Under the pieces are notes generated by a model, which saw nothing but the letters and a program-made list of their open reading frames with translations, was not told the DNA's origin and did no database searches. This document shows, piece after piece, positions 7,383-14,157 of a DNA stretch of 15,664 nt; the stretch's first letter is position 1; each line of letters begins with the position of its first letter. The translations under genes and the position numbers were made by a program. The stretch is from an uncultured Opitutia bacterium (lineage in GTDB: Bacteria; Verrucomicrobiota; Verrucomicrobiia; Opitutales; UBA953), in contig CAIPVK010000109.1 in NCBI GenBank assembly GCA_903868455.1, forward strand, positions 1-15,664. Direction: 5' to 3'.

Positions 7383-7826
7383 ATGCGACGCCTCCTCGCC
7401 GCCTGCTCCCTCGCCCTGGTCGGCTGCCTCGCCAAGTCGGACCCGGCCGCCCTCGCGCGCCAGGCCTCCCTCGAGATCCCGCCCCCCGCCTTCCTCGTCT
7501 CCGACCTGCCCGAGGACGAGTCGCGACGCCTCTCCGACCTGCTCGCCCGCTCGCTGGAACGCTCCCTGCTCGCGCGCGGCTACGAGGTCGCCGACGAGGG
7601 CAAGGGCGCCCCGCTCCTGCGCTCGACCTGGGTCCGCGACGCCGGCGAGGTCTCGGCCCGAGGGGAGCCCGTGCTCGCCGTCTCCTTCTCGGTCTTCGAC
7701 GCCCAAGGCCGCCGTCTCTTCACCGCGCGCTCCGTCCGGGGCTTGCCCCTGCGCGCGTGGACCGAGGACCGGGTCACGGCCGAGGTCGCGCATCTCATGC
7801 GCGCCTTCCCCGAGCGTCGTCCCTGA
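7383..7826 (+). CDS. Small putative lipoprotein, function unknown
   Basis: A 147-residue protein with a short signal peptide: MRR, a hydrophobic core (LLAACSLAL) and a lipobox LVGC with the lipidated Cys at residue 15. This predicts export and lipid anchoring to the inner or outer membrane. The mature part is a compact alpha/beta sequence with a dibasic Glu-Ser-Arg-Arg helix near 40-60, then LLRSTWVRD, a VSFSVFDAQGRRLFTAR strand pair and a final helix ending LMRAFPERRP. The C-terminal half faintly recalls DUF4136-type lipoproteins, but I cannot confirm that family. The ATG at 7383 is chosen because the signal peptide begins immediately there; no Shine-Dalgarno is visible. Its TGA directly abuts the panE stop. 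Confidence 0.8.
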   Translation: MRRLLAACSLALVGCLAKSDPAALARQASLEIPPPAFLVSDLPEDESRRLSDLLARSLERSLLARGYEVADEGKGAPLLRSTWVRDAGEVSARGEPVLAVSFSVFDAQGRRLFTARSVRGLPLRAWTEDRVTAEVAHLMRAFPERRP

Positions 7827-7830
7827 TCAG
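7823..7830. other. Abutting convergent stops (lipoprotein gene / panE)
   Basis: The palindrome CTGATCAG contains the TGA stop of the lipoprotein gene and, with no base between, the complement of the panE TGA stop. Any transcription terminator must therefore lie inside a coding region. The same arrangement occurs at 13388-13395. Confidence 0.9.
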
Positions 7831-8747
7831 CCGCGGGCCGCGAGCCGCGACTCGATCTCCGTCAGCAGGCGCCCGAGCTCGGGCATCGCGACGCCGGCCT
7901 CCGCCCCGCGCGCGAGGGGGATCCTCCAGATGGGGTCGACCTCGACCTCGCGCCCCTCGGCGTAGTCGATGAGGCTGGACGTGCGGTAGGGTCCCATCCC
8001 CTCCGTCACCGCGAACTGCCGCTCGACGTGGTCCATGCCGAAGGGCACGCCGCGCGCCGCGGCGGCCGCGCGCACCTCGAGCATCAGCAGCCGGGCGCGC
8101 TCCCTCAGCGCGGCGTCGGCGAGGATGCGGTCGGTGGCGAGCCCGCCCGCCGCGATGGAGAGCCCGTTGAACGGGATGTTCCAGCAGAGCTTGCGCCAGA
8201 GCACGGACTCGAGCGAGTCCTCCGCCCGGGCGTCCACGCCCGCGCCCGAGAGCAGCGCCGCCACGTCCCGCACGCGCGGGCCGGCGGGACCCTCCGCGGC
8301 CGCGAGCCGCACGTGTCCCGGCAGCGAGTTCTCCACCACGCCGGGGGCGGTTCGGTTGATGCAGACGAAGCAGAGGCCGGCCACCACGCGACCGGCGTCG
8401 GCGACCGCGGCGAGGGCCTCGGCGTTGCCCATGCCGTTCTGCAGCGTGACCAGGGTGGCGCCGGGCGCGGCGAGCCGCGCGGCGAGGCCGGGCAGCTCGC
8501 GGTTGGCGGTGGCCTTGCCCGCCACGATGACGACCTCGCTCGTCCCGAGGTCGGCCGGGTCGCGCGAGACGGCGTCGAGTCGGACGCGCCGCTCGCCCCC
8601 GGCGGAGCGCAGCGTCAGGCCCTCGCGCGCGAGGACCTCGGCGTCGCGCCGCGCGAGGCAGCGCACGCGGTGGCCGGCCAGCGCGAGCAGGCCCGCGTAC
8701 CACCCGCCGACCGCGCCCGTGCCGACGATGGCGACCGTCCGGCTCAT
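7827..8747 (-). CDS. panE: 2-dehydropantoate 2-reductase (ketopantoate reductase)
   Basis: Cytoplasmic enzyme that reduces ketopantoate to pantoate with NADPH, for pantothenate and coenzyme A synthesis. The 306-residue product matches the family size of about 300. The N-terminal Rossmann fold has GTGAVGG at 9-15 and Lys78 in the VIVAGKAT segment. LQNGMGN at 102-108 is the family's conserved Asn loop. The helical C-terminal domain carries the catalytic Lys186 in LWRKLCWN, the Asn190/Asn194 pair, Ser257/Ser258 and EVD at 269-271, matching the Lys, Ser and Glu of E. coli PanE. Paralogues of this fold act on other 2-oxo acids, so the substrate is inferred. Its ATG overlaps the nadB stop by 4 bases, so it is the second gene of a coupled cofactor pair. 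Confidence 0.88.
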   Translation of the reverse strand: MSRTVAIVGTGAVGGWYAGLLALAGHRVRCLARRDAEVLAREGLTLRSAGGERRVRLDAVSRDPADLGTSEVVIVAGKATANRELPGLAARLAAPGATLVTLQNGMGNAEALAAVADAGRVVAGLCFVCINRTAPGVVENSLPGHVRLAAAEGPAGPRVRDVAALLSGAGVDARAEDSLESVLWRKLCWNIPFNGLSIAAGGLATDRILADAALRERARLLMLEVRAAAAARGVPFGMDHVERQFAVTEGMGPYRTSSLIDYAEGREVEVDPIWRIPLARGAEAGVAMPELGRLLTEIESRLAARG

Positions 8748-10342
8748 GGCGTCCGGCGCACGGAGGAGTGGCGCGCCTCGGGGAGCTTGGCGGGGTGGTC
8801 CGAGGTGAAGTGCAGGCCGCGGCTCTCGCGCCGCTGCTGCGCGCAGGTGACGATGAGCTCGGCGACGAGGACGAGGTTGCGCAGCTCGAGCAGGCGGGGC
8901 TCCACCCGGTGGTTCCAATAGTGCTCGCGGACCTCCTCGGCCAGCGTCCGGATGCGGCTGGCCGCCCGCGCCAGGCGCTTGTCGGTCCGCACGATGCCGA
9001 CGTAGTCCCACATGGCCCGGCGGAGCTCGTCCCAGTTGTGCGAGAGCACGACGCGCTCGTCGGGGTCGCCGACCTGGCCGTCCACCCAGGCGGGCAGGGC
9101 GAGGCCGTCCCGCGGCTCGCGCGCCACGGCCGCCGCGGCCGCCGCGCCGTCGTGCGCGACCACGACCGCCTCGAGGAGGGAGTTAGAGGCGAGACGGTTG
9201 GCCCCGTGCAGCCCCGTGCAGGCGCACTCGCCCACGGCGAAGAGGCCGCGGATCGCGGTGCGCCCCGCGAGGTCGGTGGCGATGCCGCCGCAGAGGTAGT
9301 GGGCCGCCGGGACGACGGGGATGGGCGACGCCGCCGGGTCGACCCCCGCCGCGAGGCAGCTCGCGTGGATCGCGGGGAAGCGCGCGGCGAAGCGCCCGGC
9401 CGGCATGGCGGTCGCGTCCAGCAGGACGTGCGGGGAGCCGTCGCGCTTCATCACGGCGTCGATGGCGCGGGCCACGACGTCGCGCGGCGCGAGGTCGGCC
9501 TGCGGGTGGAAGCCCGCCATGAAGGCGCGCCCCGCGAGGTCGCGGAGGACGGCGCCCTCGCCGCGCACGGCCTCCGACACGAGCGCGCGCCGCCCGTCGG
9601 GCGTGGCGAGCGCCGTCGGGTGGAACTGCACGAACTCCATGTCGCGGACCTCGGCGCCCGCGCGGTGCGCCATGGCGATGCCGTCGCCCGTGGCGATGTC
9701 GGGGTTGGTCGTGTAGAGGTAGACCTGGCCGACGCCCCCCGTCGCGAGCACGACGACCGGCGCGCCCAGGGTCGAGACGCGCCCCGAGCGCGTGTCCAGC
9801 ACGTGGAGCCCGCGGACGCGGTCGCCGCTTCGGCCGGGCTCGGCGCGCCCGATCTTGCCGTCCGTCACGAGGTCGACCGCCAGGTGGTGCTCCAGCATGC
9901 GGACGGCGGGGCGCGCGGCCACCGCGCGCAGCAGGGCCGACTCGATGGCGCGGCCCGTCATGTCGCGGGCGTGGAGGATCCGGCGCCGGCCGTGGCCGCC
10001 CTCGCGGCCGAGGTCGTGCGCCCCGTCGGCCCCGCGCTCGAACTCGACGCCCCAGTCCACCAGCTCCCGGACCCGCGCCGGGCCGGCCGCGACGACCGCC
10101 TCGACCACCGCGCGGTCGCAGAGCCCGTCGCCCGCCGCGAGGGTGTCGCGGACGTGCTCGGCGAGCGTGTCGTCGGGGGCGGTCACGCAGGCGATCCCGC
10201 CCTGGGCCCAGTTGGTGTTGGAGTCGGACTTGGTCTTCTTGGTGACGATGGCCACGGACAGGCCGGCCTCGGCCAGCTTGAGCGCGAAGCTCAGGCCGCC
10301 GATGCCGCTGCCGACCACGACCGCGTCGAAGGAACCGTCCAT
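8744..10342 (-). CDS. nadB: L-aspartate oxidase
   Basis: FAD-dependent oxidase that converts L-aspartate to iminoaspartate, the first step of de novo NAD synthesis; NadA uses the product next. The 532-residue product is near the 540 residues of E. coli NadB. The FAD dinucleotide motif is GSGIGG at 11-16, followed by TNWAQGGIACV at 43-53. Substrate-site residues seen in the family are present: EFVQFHPTAL with His241, RDVVARAI with Arg287, PAAHYLCGGI with His348, and GECACTGLHGANRLASNSLL with Arg383. The ending is the family's helical C-terminal domain with the NHRVEPRLLELRN stretch. nadA and nadC are not nearby. The ATG at 10342 is the first plausible start, and no Shine-Dalgarno precedes it. 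It is divergent from metG and overlaps panE. Confidence 0.95.
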   Translation of the reverse strand: MDGSFDAVVVGSGIGGLSFALKLAEAGLSVAIVTKKTKSDSNTNWAQGGIACVTAPDDTLAEHVRDTLAAGDGLCDRAVVEAVVAAGPARVRELVDWGVEFERGADGAHDLGREGGHGRRRILHARDMTGRAIESALLRAVAARPAVRMLEHHLAVDLVTDGKIGRAEPGRSGDRVRGLHVLDTRSGRVSTLGAPVVVLATGGVGQVYLYTTNPDIATGDGIAMAHRAGAEVRDMEFVQFHPTALATPDGRRALVSEAVRGEGAVLRDLAGRAFMAGFHPQADLAPRDVVARAIDAVMKRDGSPHVLLDATAMPAGRFAARFPAIHASCLAAGVDPAASPIPVVPAAHYLCGGIATDLAGRTAIRGLFAVGECACTGLHGANRLASNSLLEAVVVAHDGAAAAAAVAREPRDGLALPAWVDGQVGDPDERVVLSHNWDELRRAMWDYVGIVRTDKRLARAASRIRTLAEEVREHYWNHRVEPRLLELRNLVLVAELIVTCAQQRRESRGLHFTSDHPAKLPEARHSSVRRTP

Positions 10343-10393
10343 GCCGGCATTAGGACGCCCCGTCCGCCGAGGGCAAACCCCATGTCGCCGCAC

Positions 10394-10420
10394 GGACGAC
10401 CTTGCCCCGGCCGTCCTTTT
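10394..10420 (+). promoter_or_regulatory. Hairpin followed by TTTT in the metG leader
   Basis: GGACG (10394-10398) pairs with CGTCC (10412-10416). After one A-C mismatch, CC (10400-10401) pairs with GG (10409-10410), leaving a 7-base loop. TTTT follows at 10417-10420, and the metG ATG begins at 10439. The shape resembles a weak terminator or attenuator, but no alternative antiterminator fold was found. It may instead be incidental structure in the nadB-metG divergent region. Confidence 0.35.
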
Positions 10421-10438
10421 CCCCCACGTTGCCCGGCC

Positions 10439-12007
10439 ATGCCAAAGGGCACCTTCTACCTGACCACGGCGATCGACTACGCCAACGGCGCCCCGCACCT
10501 CGGGCACGCCTACGAGAAGGTGCTGGCCGACGCCATCGCCCGCCACCGCCGGATGCGCGGGGACGACGTGCATTTCCTGACCGGTCTCGACGAGCATGGG
10601 CAGAAGGTGGAGCAGACCGCCCGCAAGGCCGGGATCGAGCCCCTCGCCCACTGCGACGGCGTCGCCGTCCTCTTCCGCGACATGCTCGCGCTGCTGGGCA
10701 TCTCCAACGACGACTACATCCGCACCACCGAGGCGCGGCACGTCCGCGTCGTCCAGGACGCGCTCCAGCGGCTCTTCGACCAGGGCCTCGTCTACCGCGC
10801 CGAGTACACCGGCTTCTATTCCGTCCGGCAGGAGCAGTTCCTGCTCGAGAAGGACCGCGCCCCCGACGGCTCCTGGCCGGCGATCTTCGGCGAGGTCGTC
10901 CAGCTGACCGAGGCCAACTACTTCTTCCGCCTCGCCCAGTTCCAGCCCTGGCTCGTCTCCCATCTCGAGGCCAACCCCGACTTCATCCAGCCGCGCTTCC
11001 GCCAGAGACAGGTCCTCGAGTTCCTCCGCGAGCCGATCAACGACCTCTGCATCTCGCGCCCGAAGTCGCGCCTCACCTGGGGCATCGAGCTGCCCTTCGA
11101 CCGCGACTACGTCACCTACGTCTGGTTCGACGCCCTGACCAACTACTACTCCGCGGTGGCCGACAAGGGCCGGTGGCCCTGCGACCTCCACGTCATCGGC
11201 AAGGACATCCTCGTGCCGCCCCACGCCGTCTACTGGCCCTGCATGCTGCGCGCGCTCGGCCTCGAGCCGCCGCGCCGGCTCCTCGTGCACGGCTGGTGGA
11301 CCATGGGCGGCAGCAAGGTCTCCAAGACCCAGGAGAAGCCGGCCGACGGCGCCCCCGCGCCCAAGCCGGTGGACGCGCTCCAGCTCGCCCGCGACCACGG
11401 CGCCGACCCGCTCCGCTATTTCCTCATGCGCGAGATGACGGTGGGGCAGGACAGCGAGTTCTCCCTCGACCTCTTCCGCATCCGCTACCGCACCGACCTC
11501 GGCAACGACCTCGGCAACCTGCTCAACCGCCTGCTCAACATGACCGGCCGCTACGCCGCGGGCGTCCTCCCCGCCGCCGCGGCCGACGAGGCGCCCGAGC
11601 GCGAGGTCCGCGACCTGTGGTCGGCCACCGCCGCCAAGTTCCTCGCGCGCGCCGACGGCCACGAGTTCAAGGAGGCGCTCGAGGAGCTCTGGGTCTTCAT
11701 CCGCGCCCTCAACGCCTATGTCGAGGGGCGCGCGCCGTGGAAGCTCGGCAAGTCGGCCGACCCGGCCGACAAGGCCCGCCTCGACAGCTGCCTCGCCCAC
11801 GTCGGCGAGGGCCTGCGCCTCGTCGCCACCTGCCTGGCGCCCGTGATGCCAACCGTGTCCGCCCGGCTCCTCGCCGACCTCGGCCTGCCCGCCGCCGTGG
11901 CCTACGAGGGCGCGCTCGGGTGGTCGTCCGCCGGCCTCGGCCTGCGCCTGGCCGATAAGGACATCTTGTTCCCCCCTCTCGACCCGCCTAATTCCCCGGC
12001 GGCCTGA
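10439..12007 (+). CDS. metG: Methionyl-tRNA synthetase, zinc-less type
   Basis: Class I synthetase that charges initiator and elongator tRNA-Met in the cytoplasm. The 522-residue product is of the short bacterial type, lacking the C-terminal tRNA-binding dimerisation domain. The HIGH motif is H20-LGH in NGAPHLGHAYEKV. VTYVWFDALTNYYSA (225-239) and IGKDILVPPHAVYWP (253-267) mark the methionine site. The connective peptide reads GFYSVRQEQF at 125-134: Ser and Gln replace the zinc-binding cysteines, so no zinc knuckle is expected. The KMSKS loop is the unusual KVSKT at 293-297, followed by an insert of about 9 residues (Pro/Ala-rich) before DALQLARDHGADPLRYFLMRE. The anticodon-binding helical domain has NAYVEGRAPWKL. 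No Shine-Dalgarno precedes the ATG. menF follows after 46 bases. Confidence 0.94.
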   Translation: MPKGTFYLTTAIDYANGAPHLGHAYEKVLADAIARHRRMRGDDVHFLTGLDEHGQKVEQTARKAGIEPLAHCDGVAVLFRDMLALLGISNDDYIRTTEARHVRVVQDALQRLFDQGLVYRAEYTGFYSVRQEQFLLEKDRAPDGSWPAIFGEVVQLTEANYFFRLAQFQPWLVSHLEANPDFIQPRFRQRQVLEFLREPINDLCISRPKSRLTWGIELPFDRDYVTYVWFDALTNYYSAVADKGRWPCDLHVIGKDILVPPHAVYWPCMLRALGLEPPRRLLVHGWWTMGGSKVSKTQEKPADGAPAPKPVDALQLARDHGADPLRYFLMREMTVGQDSEFSLDLFRIRYRTDLGNDLGNLLNRLLNMTGRYAAGVLPAAAADEAPEREVRDLWSATAAKFLARADGHEFKEALEELWVFIRALNAYVEGRAPWKLGKSADPADKARLDSCLAHVGEGLRLVATCLAPVMPTVSARLLADLGLPAAVAYEGALGWSSAGLGLRLADKDILFPPLDPPNSPAA

Positions 12008-12053
12008 ACCGCGGCGTTTGCCTCGCCGGGGCGTTCCTCCAACCTAAGGGACC

Positions 12054-13391
12054 ATGGAAGGCTCGCCGATCGAGAACCTGCCCGAGGCCCTCGCCGCCTC
12101 GCTCGGCCGCATCCCCTCGACCGGGCACCTCCACGCCTCCTTCGTCGTCCCCGAGCTCGACCCGCTCGCCGTCCTCGAGACGCTCTCGGAGTCCGGCCCC
12201 CGCGCCTACCTCGAGACCCCGTCGTGCGGACGCGCCTTCGCCGCCGGCGCCCCCGTGGCCGTCTGGTCGGGGAGCGGGGACGGTCGCTTCGCCGAGGCCG
12301 ACGCCTGGCTGGCCGAGACCGCGGCCGGCCTGCGCGGCGTCGGACCGGCGCCCCGGCTCTGCGCGCGTTTCCCGTTCCACGCGCGCCGCGGCGACGACGG
12401 GCTCGAGTCCCGCGTCTTCCTCCCGGGCTGGCAGGTGCTGAGCGAGGGCGGCGCGAGCCGGGTGACCCTGGTCGAACCCGCCGGTCCCGACGCCCCCGCC
12501 CGCCTCGCCGCGCGCGCGGTGCAGTTCCGGCGCTTCGCCTACCGCTCCGCCTCCGTCGCCGTCGGCGAGGCGCACCCGGTCCTGACGGAGGTCGGGGGCG
12601 CGTGGTTCCCCTCGGCCGTCCGCCGCGCCACGGGCCTCATCCGCGAGGGCGCCTTCGAGAAGATCGTCCTCACGCGCGCCTTCGACTGGCGCCGCAACGC
12701 CCCCTTCGACGCCTTCCGCTCGCTGCATCGCCTGCGCAGCGCGAACCCCGGCTGCCACGCCTTCCTCGCCGACACGCCGGGCGGCGCGCTCGTCGGCTCG
12801 ACGCCCGAGACCCTCGTCTCGGTCGCCGACGGCATCCTGCGGACGGAGGCCGTCGCGGGCACCTCGCGCCGCGGCGGCACGCCCTCCGAGGACGCCGCGC
12901 TCGCGGAGGCCCTCCTGGCGAGCGACAAGGACAACCGCGAGCATCGCGTGGTCATCGACTCCATCCGCCGGCGCCTCGGCATGGTGGGCGTCGAGGGCGC
13001 GGCCTCCGACCGCCCCGAGCTCCTGCGCCTCGGCCAGGTCATGCACCTGCGCACGCCGGTCACCGGATGGCTCCCCGCCGGACGCCGGTTCCTCGAGGTC
13101 GCGGGCGAGCTCCACCCCACGCCCGCGGTCGGCGGCAAGCCGCGCGACCAGGCGCTGCCGTACATCCCCGGCTTCGAGCCCCACGGACGCGGCCTGTACA
13201 CCGGCGCCGTCGGCTGGGTCTCCGCCGACGGCCGCTCGGGCGAGCTCGCCGTCGCGCTGCGCTGCGCCGAGCTCTCGGGGTCCCGCGCCCGCGCCTATGC
13301 CGGCGCCGGCATCGTGGACGGCTCGGACCCCGGCGCGGAGGCGGCCGAGACGGAGATGAAGCTCCGCACCGTGCTCACCTGCCTCGACTGA
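12054..13391 (+). CDS. menF: Isochorismate synthase
   Basis: Chorismate-utilising enzyme that converts chorismate to isochorismate, the entry to menaquinone (or siderophore) synthesis. The 445-residue product has a variable N-terminal half and a conserved C-terminal chorismate-binding core. Lys203 in FEKIVLTRA matches the catalytic Lys of MenF and argues against anthranilate synthase or PabB. GSTPETL (248-254), EAVAGT, SDKDNREHRVVIDSI (290-304), ELHPTPAVGGKP and the closing GAGIVDGSDPGAEAAETEMK carry the metal and substrate residues of the family. The other menaquinone genes are not in the window. AAGGG (12046-12050) is a Shine-Dalgarno candidate 3 bases before the ATG, rather close. It follows metG by 46 bases and may be cotranscribed. 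Its stop abuts the hisF stop. A siderophore-type (EntC-like) role is the alternative. Confidence 0.88.
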   Translation: MEGSPIENLPEALAASLGRIPSTGHLHASFVVPELDPLAVLETLSESGPRAYLETPSCGRAFAAGAPVAVWSGSGDGRFAEADAWLAETAAGLRGVGPAPRLCARFPFHARRGDDGLESRVFLPGWQVLSEGGASRVTLVEPAGPDAPARLAARAVQFRRFAYRSASVAVGEAHPVLTEVGGAWFPSAVRRATGLIREGAFEKIVLTRAFDWRRNAPFDAFRSLHRLRSANPGCHAFLADTPGGALVGSTPETLVSVADGILRTEAVAGTSRRGGTPSEDAALAEALLASDKDNREHRVVIDSIRRRLGMVGVEGAASDRPELLRLGQVMHLRTPVTGWLPAGRRFLEVAGELHPTPAVGGKPRDQALPYIPGFEPHGRGLYTGAVGWVSADGRSGELAVALRCAELSGSRARAYAGAGIVDGSDPGAEAAETEMKLRTVLTCLD

Positions 13392-13395
13392 TCAG
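13388..13395. other. Abutting convergent stops (menF / hisF)
   Basis: CTGATCAG again holds two facing TGA stops with zero bases between them. Here GCCTC (13381-13385) and GAGGC (13395-13399) flank the junction as a short inverted repeat with a 9-base spacer, which could make a weak bidirectional hairpin. Confidence 0.9.
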
Positions 13396-14153
13396 AGGCG
13401 GACGGGCAGGCCCGCGGCGCGGAGGTGTTCCTTGGCCTCGCGCACGGTGTGCGCGCCGAAGTGGAAGATGGAGGCCGCCAGGACGGCGCTGGCGTGGCCG
13501 TCGCGCAGGACCTCGGCGAGGTGCTCGAGCTTCCCGGCGCCGCCCGAGGCGATGACGGGGATGTCGACCGCGTCGGCCACCGCGCGCGTGAGCGCCACGT
13601 CGTAGCCGTCCTTGGTGCCGTCGGCGTCCATGCTGGTCAGGAGGATCTCGCCGGCGCCCGCCTCGCGCATCTCGCGCGCCCAGGCGACGGCGTCCAGCCC
13701 CGTAGGGTTGCGCCCGCCGTGGGTGAAGACCTCCCATCGGCCCGGGGCGGCGCGCTTGGCGTCGATGGCCACCACGATGCACTGGTTGCCGAGGCGGCGC
13801 GAGGCCTCGCGCACGAGGCCGGGGTCCTTGACGGCCGAGGTGTTGAGCGAGACCTTGTCGGCGCCGGCGTGGAGCATGGCGCGGATGTCGTCGACCGACC
13901 GCAGGCCCCCGCCCACCGTGAGGGGCATGAAGACCTGGTCGGCGGTGCGCTCGACGACGTCGATCATGGTGCGACGGCCGTCGCTCGACGCGGTGATGTC
14001 GAGGAAGACGAGCTCGTCGGCGCCCTGGGCCTCGTAGGCGGCGGCGACCGCCACGGGGTCTCCCGCGTCGCGGAGGTCGCCGAAGCGGACGCCCTTGACC
14101 ACGCGTCCGGCATGGACGTCGAGGCAGGGGATGATGCGGACGGCGAGGGGCAT
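13392..14153 (-). CDS. hisF: Imidazole glycerol phosphate synthase, cyclase subunit HisF
   Basis: Cyclase half of the HisF-HisH complex. It uses ammonia from HisH to turn PRFAR into imidazole glycerol phosphate and AICAR in histidine synthesis. The 253-residue (beta/alpha)8 barrel is the standard size. Catalytic Asp12 sits in IIPCLDVHAGRVVKGVRF and the second catalytic Asp131 in VVAIDAKR. Phosphate-binding loops TVGGGLRS (79-86) and ASGGAGKLEH (202-211) are intact, and LTSMDADGTKDGYD is the conserved strand-6 region. No other his gene is present, so the pathway is scattered. It starts only 4 bases after the stop of the upstream CNNM/CBS gene, so it is probably in the same transcript. CCCC precedes the ATG, with no Shine-Dalgarno. 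Confidence 0.97.
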   Translation of the reverse strand: MPLAVRIIPCLDVHAGRVVKGVRFGDLRDAGDPVAVAAAYEAQGADELVFLDITASSDGRRTMIDVVERTADQVFMPLTVGGGLRSVDDIRAMLHAGADKVSLNTSAVKDPGLVREASRRLGNQCIVVAIDAKRAAPGRWEVFTHGGRNPTGLDAVAWAREMREAGAGEILLTSMDADGTKDGYDVALTRAVADAVDIPVIASGGAGKLEHLAEVLRDGHASAVLAASIFHFGAHTVREAKEHLRAAGLPVRL

Positions 14154-14157
14154 GGGG

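Noticed and set aside
8768..10438. Upstream extension of the metG frame across nadB
   Set aside because: It is antisense to nadB and of shadow composition. MetRS homology starts right at the ATG at 10439.
10343..11800. Upstream extension of the nadB frame on the minus strand across metG
   Set aside because: It is antisense to metG. The FAD-binding start of NadB follows directly after the ATG at 10342.
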